Source: Thalassospira lohafexi (lineage in GTDB: Bacteria; Pseudomonadota; Alphaproteobacteria; Rhodospirillales; Thalassospiraceae). From it: DNA of 64,000 bases. Each line of letters begins with the position of its first letter. The first letter of the stretch is position 1. Shown piece by piece: positions 25,217-33,819 of this stretch. The stretch lies in the NCBI RefSeq assembly GCF_002844275.1, contig NZ_NXGX01000006.1, positions 124,001 to 188,000 on the forward strand. The letters are read 5' to 3'. The translations under genes and the position numbers were made by a program. The notes under the pieces were generated by a model, which saw only the letters and a list, made by a program, of their open reading frames with translations, was not told where the DNA came from and did no database searches.

Positions 25217-26059
25217 TTAGTGTGACATCAGGACCGGAACGGTCATGTGGCGCAAAAGATGCTGTGTCACACCGCCCATCATCAATTCGCGCAGGCGCGG
25301 GCGGCCATAGGCCCCGCAGACAATCAGATCAGAACTTTCATCCGCGGCCCGCGACAACAGCAAGTCACCAACACTGATGCCCGATGCATTCATCGTTTCC
25401 TTGGTCGCACTAATGCCGTGGCGTTTGAGACGGTCCGCGATGTCGATGCCCGGCACGGGCAGGGTATCACGTGCGCCCTTGTTCGGATCAGCACACAGAA
25501 CCACGGCCTTCTTGGCGGTTTCAAGGAACGGCATGCTGTCGTTTACCGCGCGAACGGCTTCGCGGTAAGGTTTCCAGGCAATCAGAACCCGTTCGCCGAC
25601 GGTGGCAAACTTTCCGACATAGGGCACGATCAGAACAGGTGTGCCAGACGTCAGAACAACCTTGTCTGGCATTTCAGAGACAGAGCACGGATCACCACTT
25701 TCCGGGTCGTGCTGTCCTAAAATCGTCAGGTCATGGTGGCGGGCATACATTGCTGCCGTATCGGCAAGTTCGGTGGCGGCACAGGTTGTTTGCTGCCAGC
25801 TAAATTCAATACCGGCATCTGTGCAGGCGGTTTCAAATACGCCTTGCGCCACTTTGCCCTGATCGGCCATGGCCTGACGTTGCTGAGCGATGATTTCTTG
25901 TGGAATTTGGACTTCCATAAAACGCGGAATATCAGTCACAGGCAGCAGAAACAGACCAGTCAGATGGGCCTTCTGCGCCTTGGCAACCTTCAGGGCGACG
26001 GCAAGGCGTTCTGTGCAGGCAGGCGAATTGTCGATGTGAACAAGAATATCCCGATACAT
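25217..26059 (-). CDS. second tandem-domain universal stress protein
   Basis: 280 residues with two Usp halves: MYRDILVHIDNSPACTERLAVALKVA at the start and GERVLIAWKPYREAVRAV in the middle. It ends in the nucleotide-site variant GAYGRPRLRELMMGGVT, where the G-2X-G-9X-G pattern is intact but GS is replaced by GG. It shares domain layout with the Usp gene at 17387 but is clearly diverged. It is likely a stress or low-oxygen induced protein. A weak FNR-like dyad and TATGCT at class II spacing lie upstream. Confidence 0.85.
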   Translation of the reverse strand: MYRDILVHIDNSPACTERLAVALKVAKAQKAHLTGLFLLPVTDIPRFMEVQIPQEIIAQQRQAMADQGKVAQGVFETACTDAGIEFSWQQTTCAATELADTAAMYARHHDLTILGQHDPESGDPCSVSEMPDKVVLTSGTPVLIVPYVGKFATVGERVLIAWKPYREAVRAVNDSMPFLETAKKAVVLCADPNKGARDTLPVPGIDIADRLKRHGISATKETMNASGISVGDLLLSRAADESSDLIVCGAYGRPRLRELMMGGVTQHLLRHMTVPVLMSH

Positions 26060-26165
26060 GAGACTGTCTCCATTGTACGGCCCGTCATCTTCACCAGAAG
26101 GGTGAGGATCACACGCGGGTCCTTTCGATATGGAATAAGCATAATCTCGGGTGCTTTGGGCGTCT

Positions 26166-26179
26166 TTGCTCTATCTCAA
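26166..26179 (-). promoter_or_regulatory. degenerate FNR-like dyad upstream of the second Usp gene
   Basis: On the minus strand TTGAG-ATAG-AGCAA, two mismatches to TTGAT-N4-ATCAA. TATGCT follows at 32 bp centre to centre. Weak on its own. Confidence 0.25.
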
Positions 26180-26219
26180 ATTGAATAATTTAAAACGACT
26201 TTATGGGGCGTATGTGCCG

Positions 26220-26840
26220 CTAGCCATCCGTGCCCGGCTGGGTCATCGGGATGACTTTTTCCATTTCCGGGGTGTCGGCACCAGTTGACGGTGCCATGCC
26301 TTGTGGAGCTTGTGGAGTCTGGGTTGTTTGGGGTGCCATTTGGCCACCCACGTTGCTGCCGGGCATATTGCTCATGGTTGGGTCGGACATCGGGATGTTC
26401 ATCGCATCGCCCGACAACATCGACAGACTTTTATGCAGTTGCTGGGATAGTGGGGCCCAGTTTTTCTGCAAGGTGGCGCAGGACGCGGCATCGCCTTGCT
26501 GAACACAGCGTTGCGCCATGCGATCCAGAATGCCGAGCGCAATGCGGGCCTCATCAATTTGCTGTTTCTGCATTTGATCGAGCATTTTTTGATTTTGGTC
26601 TTCCATCATCACCAGATTGTCAGACTGTGTTGCGACCGATCCGGCGGTTGTCCCGGTTGGGCGTGCCATGGTTTGGGGCGTGCTATTGGCTTGTGCATTG
26701 GATGGCCGGCCCCATGGGGTGACGATGGTTTGACTGTCATTGGCGACGGTGACGGGATCTTCGACCGGTGCCATGCAGGCAGATACAGCACATGTCAGTG
26801 CAATCATGGTCAGAGTCTTGGCTGTTGTATGCATCGACAT
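26220..26840 (-). CDS. hypothetical lipoprotein with Gln/Met/Pro-rich C-terminus
   Basis: 206 residues from the ATG at 26840, with GGAG six bases upstream. A signal peptide ends in lipobox AVSAC. A central helical part (MEDQNQKMLDQMQKQQIDEA, then ALGILDRMAQRCVQQGDAASC) contains two Cys that may pair. The last ~70 residues are rich in Pro, Gln, Met and Thr and probably disordered. I do not recognise a family. It is likely an envelope protein anchored in a membrane. Confidence 0.65.
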   Translation of the reverse strand: MSMHTTAKTLTMIALTCAVSACMAPVEDPVTVANDSQTIVTPWGRPSNAQANSTPQTMARPTGTTAGSVATQSDNLVMMEDQNQKMLDQMQKQQIDEARIALGILDRMAQRCVQQGDAASCATLQKNWAPLSQQLHKSLSMLSGDAMNIPMSDPTMSNMPGSNVGGQMAPQTTQTPQAPQGMAPSTGADTPEMEKVIPMTQPGTDG

Positions 26841-27018
26841 GTCGTGCTCCTTGGACCTGTGGCGTTTTGCCGTGGTCACGCGATCGCGTTGTCCCTAAAA
26901 CCGGTCGTATTGGATGCTACGACTTTGCTTTTGTTATGGAACATATTGGACTGACTTATCACGCCTGTCCAGATATGGGCCGATGAAAGCTTTTTGACCG
27001 ACCGGCGATCTCCGGGCA

Positions 27019-27900
27019 TTACGCTGTGTGTATTTCGGGCGTTGATAATTTCGGTTCGTTTTTTAAGGTGCTGGCGATCCAGCGCATTGTAAGTTTTATC
27101 CGTTCGATGTGTCTGAGGTCAGGATGGGTCAAAACCCACAATCTGTTTGGCGCGATATCCTTTAGCACGGTGATACGTTTCAAACCGGGAATGGCAAGAT
27201 CGGTCGGCAAGCAGGCAAAGCCGCATCCCGAAAGTGCAAGTTGCGCCATTGCAATCAGGTCATCAGATTGCTGATGAATTTTACCCCGGTGGCATTTTTC
27301 CAACCATGTGAAAACGGGGTGACTGCGAAGCGTCCCGCACGCGCCGATAAAGTTCTGCTGCAACAGAACATCCAGATCGTCAGTCGCAACGTCATCAGAG
27401 GTGCCGTAAATGGCCCAACTGATTTTTCGGACCTCGCGACCGACCAGATGTTCAGGCGGATGGCTGGCGACCCGAATTGCGATGTCGGCATAGCGTTGTG
27501 TCATGTTGAATTCCTGATTGCTCGTTAGCAGTTCAAGCTGAATGTCAGGATGTTCTGTATGAAATCGCGCAAAGCAATCGGGCAAAAGGAAGTATGAAAA
27601 GCTTGTCGGGGCGGTAATGCGCACCAACCCGGACGGCGATACATCACGCCCGGAAATGTTCAGGTTGATCGCATCGAAGCTGTTCATGATCTGTCGGGCA
27701 GGGTGCAGCATATCTGCCCCAGCCTCGGTCAATTGATAATCGCCCCGAACCCGGTCAAACAGCCTCGCACCGGTTTCTTTTTCCAGAGCGTGAATATGAC
27801 GGAACACGGTCGTGCTGCTGACGCGTAGTTTCTGTGATGCCTGTTCGAGCGAGCCTGTCTCTGCGATGGCGAGAAAGGACTTCATGTAATTCCAGTCCAT
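27019..27900 (-). CDS. LysR-family regulator (divergent to VOC/GST genes)
   Basis: 293 residues from the ATG at 27900 (GGA ten bases upstream); ATG 27927 is possible, and a much longer in-frame extension is not credible. LysR helix-turn-helix at residues ~3-60 (MKSFLAIAETGSLEQASQKLRVSSTTVFRHIHALEKETGARLFDR), followed by the substrate domain beginning SGLVRITAPTSFSYFLLPD. It resembles the CrgA/AaeR-like clade. A 16-bp palindrome lies between it and the divergent VOC gene, so it probably controls itself and the VOC-GST pair. Confidence 0.87.
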   Translation of the reverse strand: MDWNYMKSFLAIAETGSLEQASQKLRVSSTTVFRHIHALEKETGARLFDRVRGDYQLTEAGADMLHPARQIMNSFDAINLNISGRDVSPSGLVRITAPTSFSYFLLPDCFARFHTEHPDIQLELLTSNQEFNMTQRYADIAIRVASHPPEHLVGREVRKISWAIYGTSDDVATDDLDVLLQQNFIGACGTLRSHPVFTWLEKCHRGKIHQQSDDLIAMAQLALSGCGFACLPTDLAIPGLKRITVLKDIAPNRLWVLTHPDLRHIERIKLTMRWIASTLKNEPKLSTPEIHTA

Positions 27901-27948
27901 CGGCGTAAATTCCAAATTTGCAATCATTGATTTCAAAATCGCGTATGT

Positions 27949-27964
27949 ATTGCAAATTTGCAAT
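27949..27964. promoter_or_regulatory. palindromic operator in the LysR/VOC intergenic region
   Basis: Perfect 16-bp palindrome with half-site ATTGCAAA, plus a further partial copy (AAATTTGCAATC) at 27914-27925 near the LysR start. Confidence 0.55.
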
Positions 27965-28017
27965 TCTCTATTTCTGTTCCTGCGAAATGTTGAACGCACA
28001 TAACAAAGGGAATTGCG

Positions 28018-28389
28018 ATGATTGGCTACACATCCGTTGGAACGAATGACCTGACGCGCTCTGGCGCATTTTATGACGCACTGTTTGAGTGTTTTGGGGC
28101 AGGCCGCGTCATGGTTGTTTCCGATTTTATTGTCTGGGGACAGAGTACCGATAGCCCATGTTTTTCTGTCCATGTTCCGTTTGACGGCAAACCGGCAACC
28201 GTCGGAAATGGCACAATGATCGCCTTGGCCGCACAGTCGCGCCAGCAGGTTGACGAGGTCTATCAAAAGGCGCTGGCGTTGGGCGGTACATCAGAAGGCA
28301 CACCCGGTCCACGCACCGACGACGGATTTTATGCCGCATATTTCCGTGATCTGGATGGCAATAAACTGAACGTGCATTTCATGGGATAG
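28018..28389 (+). CDS. VOC-family (glyoxalase/dioxygenase fold) protein
   Basis: 123 residues. One VOC unit: MIGYTSVGTNDLTRSGAFYDALF, then VPFDGKPATVGNGTMIALAAQSRQQVDEVY and FYAAYFRDLDGNKLNVHFMG. The C-terminal FRDLDGNKL motif contributes the usual metal-side strand, but the first strand has Thr/Ser where glyoxalase I has its His ligand, so metal binding is uncertain. Together with the following GST-like gene it suggests electrophile detoxification under the divergent LysR. Confidence 0.82.
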   Translation: MIGYTSVGTNDLTRSGAFYDALFECFGAGRVMVVSDFIVWGQSTDSPCFSVHVPFDGKPATVGNGTMIALAAQSRQQVDEVYQKALALGGTSEGTPGPRTDDGFYAAYFRDLDGNKLNVHFMG

Positions 28390-28461
28390 TGCGGCGTCAT
28401 GATTTCCGTCGGCTGTTCGTCAGAATGATTTTCAGAATTTTCTAAATCTCGGGGATGTGTG

Positions 28462-29172
28462 ATGTACCCTCATTTTCGTCTGGTGGGACATCGATTATGT
28501 CCCTATGTGCAGCGTGTTTCCATGGTCATGGCCGCACGTTCAATTGATCACGAACGGGTTGATATTTCACTTGAGAATAAGCCGGACTGGCTTTTTGATA
28601 TCAGCCCGACGGGCAAAGTGCCGGTCTTGGTTGTTGATCACGGGCGGTTCCTGTTCGAGGCCGCTGCGATCTGTGAGTATCTTGATGATTTAACCGGCAA
28701 GATGTTGTTGCCACGCGATCCTTATGAACGTGGCCTGCACCGTGGGCTGATTGCACTTGGCGAACAGATATTGTCGTTGACGGCGATGCTGATTTATCAG
28801 GCGCCAACGGAGGATACGGTCGATGCAACGGTGGCACAGATAACCCAACGGCTTGAAATACTTGCCGACCATGTTGAGACAAAACCTTTGCAGGCGCCGG
28901 GACGCATTGGTCTGCTTGATTTTGTTTTCGCAACGGCTTTTCGACCGTTTCCATTGCTTTCGGTTGGGTTGAACCGGGATCTTTATGCCGGAATGGATTG
29001 TCTGAAAGACTGGTCGATCAAGCTTTCGGGGCACGACATTATCCAAAATGCCGTGCCCCGGAGCTACCTTGCGGAAATGCAGAAATTCATTGCGACGAAG
29101 GAAGGGTATCTTGCCCGCCGGTTGGCGGTGCTGCCGCCTGTGCATTTGGCTTACAGACAAGATGCTGGTTAG
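28462..29172 (+). CDS. glutathione S-transferase family protein
   Basis: 236 residues from ATG 28462; a GTG directly before it is an alternative. N-terminal thioredoxin fold with Cys13 in HRLCPYVQRV, the omega/DHAR-like CPY motif, the cis-Pro in GKVPVLV, and the Glu-Ala pair in LFEAAAICEYLDD that binds the glutathione gamma-glutamyl group. The C-terminal helical domain is standard. A Cys-type GST favours thiol transfer or dehydroascorbate-like reduction over classical conjugation. It lies 72 bp after the VOC gene on the same strand. Confidence 0.82.
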   Translation: MYPHFRLVGHRLCPYVQRVSMVMAARSIDHERVDISLENKPDWLFDISPTGKVPVLVVDHGRFLFEAAAICEYLDDLTGKMLLPRDPYERGLHRGLIALGEQILSLTAMLIYQAPTEDTVDATVAQITQRLEILADHVETKPLQAPGRIGLLDFVFATAFRPFPLLSVGLNRDLYAGMDCLKDWSIKLSGHDIIQNAVPRSYLAEMQKFIATKEGYLARRLAVLPPVHLAYRQDAG

Positions 29173-29190
29173 AGACCTGTGCCTGTTATG

Positions 29191-29814
29191 TCAGTCGGAT
29201 ACGTGTCGTGCCACCATGGCGACAATGGTGTCAAAAAGTTCGTTTTTCGCCTGTTCCTGTGTGATTTCACCGGTTGCCGCCGCGTAGGACAGGGCCTCTG
29301 CCGCGCCAAGGAACCCCCACAGGCTGACCGTTGATACGGTGCCGCTGGCACAAAAAGGGGCAAGAATATCGCGGCATTTTTCAAGGAACAGAAGGTTGTA
29401 GTCGCGTTTCACCTGCTCAAGCTCTGGCGACCCGGCAAGTGCGGAAATGACACCTGATATTTCACGCCCCTGAGACAATACGCAATCAACATAAGATGAT
29501 GCAATCACCGCCGCCTTATCGTTCAGGCTGGGCGCACTTGCCTGAAGGGCAGCGTCAAGCACGGCGGACTGGCGCATATCGTAATCCTGATACAGGGCGA
29601 TCAGCAATCCCGATCGGGTGCCAAAATGATCATAGACAACCGGCTTGGTCACACCGGCCTGCTCGGCAAGGGACCCAAGGCTGAGTGCCTCGGTTCCTTG
29701 CCCACGCACCATTTGCCACGCGACATCAACAAGTTGACGGTACCGATCCTCCCGCGAGAGCCGTTTGCGCGGTTTGTGGCGGGTTGGAGAATTATTTGCG
29801 CTGATGCTTGACAT
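29191..29814 (-). CDS. TetR-family regulator divergent to a quinone reductase
   Basis: 207 residues. A basic N-terminus (RHKPRKRLSREDRYRQLVDVAW) leads into the TetR helix-turn-helix (LSLGSLAEQAGVTKPVVYDHFGTRSGLLIALY). The ligand domain includes SSYVDCVLSQGREISGVISALAG. The gene is divergent from an NAD(P)H quinone oxidoreductase gene and the 93-bp gap is filled with nested repeats, one of which overlaps this gene's start codon. Control of the oxidoreductase by quinones or electrophiles is the natural reading. Confidence 0.88.
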   Translation of the reverse strand: MSSISANNSPTRHKPRKRLSREDRYRQLVDVAWQMVRGQGTEALSLGSLAEQAGVTKPVVYDHFGTRSGLLIALYQDYDMRQSAVLDAALQASAPSLNDKAAVIASSYVDCVLSQGREISGVISALAGSPELEQVKRDYNLLFLEKCRDILAPFCASGTVSTVSLWGFLGAAEALSYAAATGEITQEQAKNELFDTIVAMVARHVSD

Positions 29815-29869
29815 CTCTATATACCAAACGTAACTTACGGAAAGTAACTTACTAAAAGTATATAGAGAT
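29813..29869. promoter_or_regulatory. nested operator repeats between TetR and quinone reductase genes
   Basis: Outer perfect 12-bp inverted repeat ATCTCTATATAC (29813-29824) and GTATATAGAGAT (29858-29869). Inside are two copies of the 9-bp palindrome GTAACTTAC at 29830-29838 and 29844-29852, 14 bp apart. The left outer arm overlaps the TetR start codon. Confidence 0.6.
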
Positions 29870-29907
29870 TGCCACCCCGAGGCAATCGGTTAAGAAGGAG
29901 ATCTGTC

Positions 29908-30528
29908 ATGCACGCACTTGTGGTTGTTGCACATCCAAATACCGGTTCGTTTACCCATGCTGTTGCCAGTCATATCGGCAAGGGCATCGAAGATGCCGGT
30001 TCGGACCACAGTTTCGAACTTGCCGACCTTACGGCAGAGGGATTTGATCCGCGGTTCAGTTTGGGCGATGTCGCGGGGTTTGGCCTTATCACGCCTTATC
30101 CCGATGACGTCATCGCCGAACAACAGAGGATCGACCGTGCCGATACGCTGGTTCTGGTTTTTCCGATCTATTGGTGGTCGATACCCGCCATCATGAAAGG
30201 GTGGATTGACCGTGTGTTTACCAATGGCTGGGCCTATGAGGACATAGACGGCGAAAAGGTCATTAAAAAGCTGACTCATTTGAAGGTTCATCTTGTCGCC
30301 ATTGGCGGTGCCGGTTTGGGCACATTTGCCCGGCATGGGTATTTCGGCGCAATGAAGCTGCAAATCCATCAGGGCATTTTTGATTATTGCGGCGTTGAGG
30401 TCGCGTCATCCGAATTGATGTTGCTGGCCGATGGCAATGATCCGGTCGCGCATTTTAAAACGGCGCGTGATCTTGGTGCGGCGATCCCGGCCAAGGTTGT
30501 TCAACCTGATCTGGATATGGCGGGATAA
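29908..30528 (+). CDS. NAD(P)H quinone oxidoreductase, flavodoxin-like fold (MdaB/KefF type)
   Basis: 206 residues from the ATG at 29908, with AAGGAG seven bases upstream. Flavodoxin_2 family: MHALVVVAHPNTGSFTHAVA for FMN/FAD phosphate binding, TLVLVFPIYWWSIPAIMKGWIDRVFTNGWAYE for the flavin ring and tetramer contacts, and LVAIGGAGLGTFARHGY. These enzymes do two-electron reduction of quinones and avoid semiquinone radicals. It is divergent from, and probably repressed by, the TetR protein. Confidence 0.87.
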   Translation: MHALVVVAHPNTGSFTHAVASHIGKGIEDAGSDHSFELADLTAEGFDPRFSLGDVAGFGLITPYPDDVIAEQQRIDRADTLVLVFPIYWWSIPAIMKGWIDRVFTNGWAYEDIDGEKVIKKLTHLKVHLVAIGGAGLGTFARHGYFGAMKLQIHQGIFDYCGVEVASSELMLLADGNDPVAHFKTARDLGAAIPAKVVQPDLDMAG

Positions 30529-30569
30529 ATCCCGGTTCTTTTATCCTGGCCGTCACAAGGTGAAAAACA

Positions 30570-30598
30570 AAACGCCCGCCAAAATCTGGCGGGCGTTT
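30570..30598. terminator. bidirectional terminator between quinone reductase and pyrE
   Basis: 12-bp arms AAACGCCCGCCA and TGGCGGGCGTTT with loop AAATC between convergent genes. Confidence 0.85.
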
Positions 30599-30621
30599 GA
30601 ATGTGTGCTGTTTGGCTTCGC

Positions 30622-31311
30622 TTAGTCGTGCTTGCCGCCATGTGCCTTGGACCAGCCAATCGGATCAGCAAGGAACGAGCGCACCCCTTCGATGGCGTCT
30701 TGACTGAAATATTCGCCTTCTTCGGCAACGGCCAGAACGTCCGCCCAGGTGGCAAGGTAATGCATTTCGATGTCGTCTTTGCGCAGTTCTTCAAGCGCAC
30801 CTTCGAAGATGTCATAGAAGAACACGACAAAGGCGTGTTTGCATTCCCCACCGGCGTCCCGGATGGCATTGACGAAATTGACTTTCGAGGCACCATCGGT
30901 AGCCAGATCTTCGACCAGAAGAACGCGCTGACCTTCGTGGATGTCGCCTTCGATGCGGGCCTTGCGACCGAACCCTTTGGGTTTTTTGCGAACATACTGC
31001 ATCGGCAGGTCCATTACATCGGCCAGCCATGCGGAATAAGGGATACCCGCTGTTTCACCACCGGCGACGGCATCAAATGCCTCGTAACCCGCTTTGTCAG
31101 AAACCTGACGGGCGGCAAGCTCAATCACCTTGCGGCGTGCGCGCGGGAATGAAATCAGTTTGCGGCAGTCGATATAAACCGGGCTGGCCCAGCCAGATGT
31201 CAGGATATAGGCTTCTTCCGGGCGGAAATTAACCGCTCCGATATCGAGCAAAATCTTGGCAACGGTTTTGGCAGCATAGGAACAATGCGCGGTCGGCGAT
31301 GGGGTGGTCAT
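30622..31311 (-). CDS. pyrE: orotate phosphoribosyltransferase
   Basis: 229 residues from the ATG at 31311 (GAGGG ten bases upstream). It transfers ribose 5-phosphate from PRPP to orotate in pyrimidine synthesis. Visible motifs: ILTSGWASPVYIDCRKLISFP for orotate, GGETAGIPYSAW, the flexible loop with YVRKKPKGFGRKARIEG, and the PRPP site VLLVEDLATDGASK. It ends KAHGGKHD. It appears monocistronic. Confidence 0.94.
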   Translation of the reverse strand: MTTPSPTAHCSYAAKTVAKILLDIGAVNFRPEEAYILTSGWASPVYIDCRKLISFPRARRKVIELAARQVSDKAGYEAFDAVAGGETAGIPYSAWLADVMDLPMQYVRKKPKGFGRKARIEGDIHEGQRVLLVEDLATDGASKVNFVNAIRDAGGECKHAFVVFFYDIFEGALEELRKDDIEMHYLATWADVLAVAEEGEYFSQDAIEGVRSFLADPIGWSKAHGGKHD

Positions 31312-31490
31312 GGCAGCTTTACCCTCTTTGGCTCGAAGATTTGCCGACCTCATAACGCTTTTGGCCAAAAAGCGCAAAGAAAAGCCGCTGTCCGGGTGGT
31401 CAGGATTGGGGCTGCGGCGCGGCGAAAACGAGAATTGGCAAAGAATGAGCGCGGCGTGAATTGTGAAATGAAGGTATAAGGTATCATAAG

Positions 31491-31507
31491 TGATATCTCA
31501 AATATCA
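31491..31507. promoter_or_regulatory. dyad upstream of the XRE regulator
   Basis: TGATAT-CTCAA-ATATCA inverted repeat, with TATCATAA occurring at 31482 and again at 31503, 21 bp (two turns) apart. A likely autoregulatory operator in an AT-rich promoter. Confidence 0.4.
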
Positions 31508-31569
31508 TAATTGAAGTTTTAGATGCGTTTTGTTAGGCTTTGGTTCGGTTCCAATAAAGGGTTTGCTTT

Positions 31570-31860
31570 ATGATTACCGCAGGACAAATGCGCGCGGCGC
31601 GGGCCCTGTTGGGCATTGATCAAAAAACACTGGCTGAAATGGCCGGGGTTTCGGTGCCGACCATTCAGCGAATGGAGGCCAGCAAGGGCAATGTGCGCGG
31701 TGTGGTCGATACGCTGGCTAAGGTTGTCGAGGCGCTTGATCGTGCCGGGATCGAGCTGATCGGGGATAACGTGCAAAGTATCTCGACGGGCCGAGGTGTG
31801 CGCCTGAAGGATCCTGCAATACGTCCCGCCGAAAACACGACCAAACAGGACGAAGAATAA
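31570..31860 (+). CDS. XRE-family helix-turn-helix regulator
   Basis: 96 residues. The HTH occupies residues ~1-60 (MRAARALLGIDQKTLAEMAGVSVPTIQRMEASKGNVRG), typical of short Cro/CI-like chromosomal regulators that lie before transporters. The C-terminal ~35 residues are polar and probably flexible. It lies 78 bp upstream of the SulP transporter gene on the same strand and likely controls it and itself. Confidence 0.85.
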   Translation: MITAGQMRAARALLGIDQKTLAEMAGVSVPTIQRMEASKGNVRGVVDTLAKVVEALDRAGIELIGDNVQSISTGRGVRLKDPAIRPAENTTKQDEE

Positions 31861-31938
31861 AACGCAACATCACTTGCGACGGAGACCGCCGACACTTGCC
31901 GACGATCCCGCCGCCTTTTCACAAGGCCGCCGGACAAA

Positions 31939-33645
31939 ATGAAAACTGAAACGACCAGAACCAAGACGATTTCCGACCCCGGATATGTTGATCTTTTTAC
32001 CCCGAAGCTTGTTACCGTCCTGCGCGAGGGATATGGGCTTGCGCAATTGCGGGCAGATGCGATTGCCGGACTGACGGTGGCAATTGTCGCCCTGCCGCTG
32101 TCTATGGCGATTGCGATTGCATCGGGGGTATCCCCGGCACAGGGGCTTTATACTGCCGTCGTTGGCGGGATTCTGGTGTCGCTGCTTGGTGGGAGCCGGT
32201 TTCAGATTGGTGGACCGGCAGGGGCCTTTATCGTTTTGGTGGCTGGCACTGTTCAGATGCATGGCATCGACGGGCTGATTATCGCGACGATCATGTCGGG
32301 CTTCATCCTGATGGGAGTCGGCGGATTGAAGCTCGGCACCTATATCAAGTTCATTCCCTATCCGGTGACGGTTGGCTTTACCGCTGGCATTGCTGTGATC
32401 ATTTTCTCCAGCCAGATCAAGGATTTGCTGGGCTTGACCCTGTTTGGGCCAGAGCCGGGGCCGTTGCTTGAAAAACTGCCGGTAATCTGGGCGGCACTGC
32501 CGAGCATTGATCCGATCACGGTGATGCTGTCAGGCGGAACGATTGTTGTGATTGTTGGACTAAAACGGTTGCGGCCGCATTGGCCAGGCATGCTGATTGC
32601 GGTGGCTGGCACAGCCATTGTGACCATCGCGTTTGACTTTCAGGTCTCGACGATTGGCAGCATGTTTGGTGGTATTCCAAGTGAATTTCCACTTCCGTCT
32701 TTGCCTGCATTTTCAATCGATAAGGTCCAGGCGGTGATCCCCAATGCGATTGCTTTTGCGTTGCTTGGCGCGATTGAATCGCTGCTGTCGGCCGTTGTGG
32801 CCGATGGCATGACCGGACGGCGACATCGTTCCAACTGCGAATTGGTGGCCCAAGGGGTTGCCAATATTGCGTCAGGCCTGTTTGGCGGGATTTGCGTGAC
32901 CGGCACGATTGCGCGCACGGCAACCAATATTCGCGCAGGCGCCCATGGACCGATTGCCGGAATACTTCATGCGCTGTTTTTGTTGATGTTCATTTTGATT
33001 GCCGCACCGCTGGCAAGTTTCATCCCGCTGGCCTGTTTGGCCGGGGTGCTGGCGGTTGTGGCGTGGAACATGATTGAAAGACATGCCTTTGCCACGCTTT
33101 TGCGGGCCTCGCGCGGGGATGCGGCGGTCCTGATGGCGACATTCCTTTTAACGATCTTCCGCGATCTGATGGAGGCCATCGTGGTTGGCTTTGCCTTAGG
33201 CGCGGTGCTGTTTATCCAGCGCATGTCAAAAACCACCGCCATTGCAAGCCATACGCCGTTTGTTTCTGAAGATCAGGCTGATCGAAAGGCGGGGGCTCCG
33301 ATATCATCGGATGTCGCACCCGCAACTGATTCCAGTATTATTGTATACCGGATTTCGGGCGTGTTCTTTTTTGGGGCGGCGGCTTCGATCGGTTCGGTGC
33401 TTGACCAGATTGGCGATATTCATCGGGCCTTGATCATTGATTTCGCCGCCGTGCCGTTTCTGGACTCTACAGCGGCCAATACGCTGGCCAGTCTTGCCAG
33501 CAAGGCCGATGGGCGCGGTGTGCAGGTAATATTGACCGGAACATCCCACGACGTGCGACGGGAACTGTTTGCCCATGGCATCAAGCCGCCATTGGTGCAG
33601 TACGAACACACGATTGAAAAGGCTGTGGGCAGCGTACGGGGGTAA
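31939..33645 (+). CDS. SulP-family anion transporter with STAS domain
   Basis: 568 residues. The membrane part (~35-430) has 12-14 helices and SulP signatures: GLTVAIVALPLSMAIAIASGVSPAQGLYTAVVGG, GGPAGAFIVLVAGTV and GGICVTGTIARTATNIRAGAHGPIAG. A C-terminal STAS domain (~460-560: IVYRISGVFFFGAAASI, ALIIDFAAVPFLDSTAANTL) regulates transport. Substrates in the family include sulfate, bicarbonate and C4-dicarboxylates. The Ser/Ala pore signature does not decide among these by eye. The preceding XRE gene probably shares its transcript. Confidence 0.88.
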   Translation: MKTETTRTKTISDPGYVDLFTPKLVTVLREGYGLAQLRADAIAGLTVAIVALPLSMAIAIASGVSPAQGLYTAVVGGILVSLLGGSRFQIGGPAGAFIVLVAGTVQMHGIDGLIIATIMSGFILMGVGGLKLGTYIKFIPYPVTVGFTAGIAVIIFSSQIKDLLGLTLFGPEPGPLLEKLPVIWAALPSIDPITVMLSGGTIVVIVGLKRLRPHWPGMLIAVAGTAIVTIAFDFQVSTIGSMFGGIPSEFPLPSLPAFSIDKVQAVIPNAIAFALLGAIESLLSAVVADGMTGRRHRSNCELVAQGVANIASGLFGGICVTGTIARTATNIRAGAHGPIAGILHALFLLMFILIAAPLASFIPLACLAGVLAVVAWNMIERHAFATLLRASRGDAAVLMATFLLTIFRDLMEAIVVGFALGAVLFIQRMSKTTAIASHTPFVSEDQADRKAGAPISSDVAPATDSSIIVYRISGVFFFGAAASIGSVLDQIGDIHRALIIDFAAVPFLDSTAANTLASLASKADGRGVQVILTGTSHDVRRELFAHGIKPPLVQYEHTIEKAVGSVRG

Positions 33646-33819
33646 AGGTGGGCGCCTCACATTCAATATTACCGTCCATATGACGGCATAGCCGACACAA
33701 GCAAGATCAGCCAGATTTGTCGCGTTTGCTGGGGGATTCATGCCTAAAGTATTGGCAAATAGGGGTTTGGGCGTTATTTGGTATATGAATACCGATTTGT
33801 TGATTTGAAAGGCAGGACG

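Noticed and set aside
27901-28266. N-terminal extension of the LysR gene to 28266
   Set aside because: The extension runs antisense into the VOC gene and operator region and has no LysR similarity; the HTH begins just after ATG 27900.
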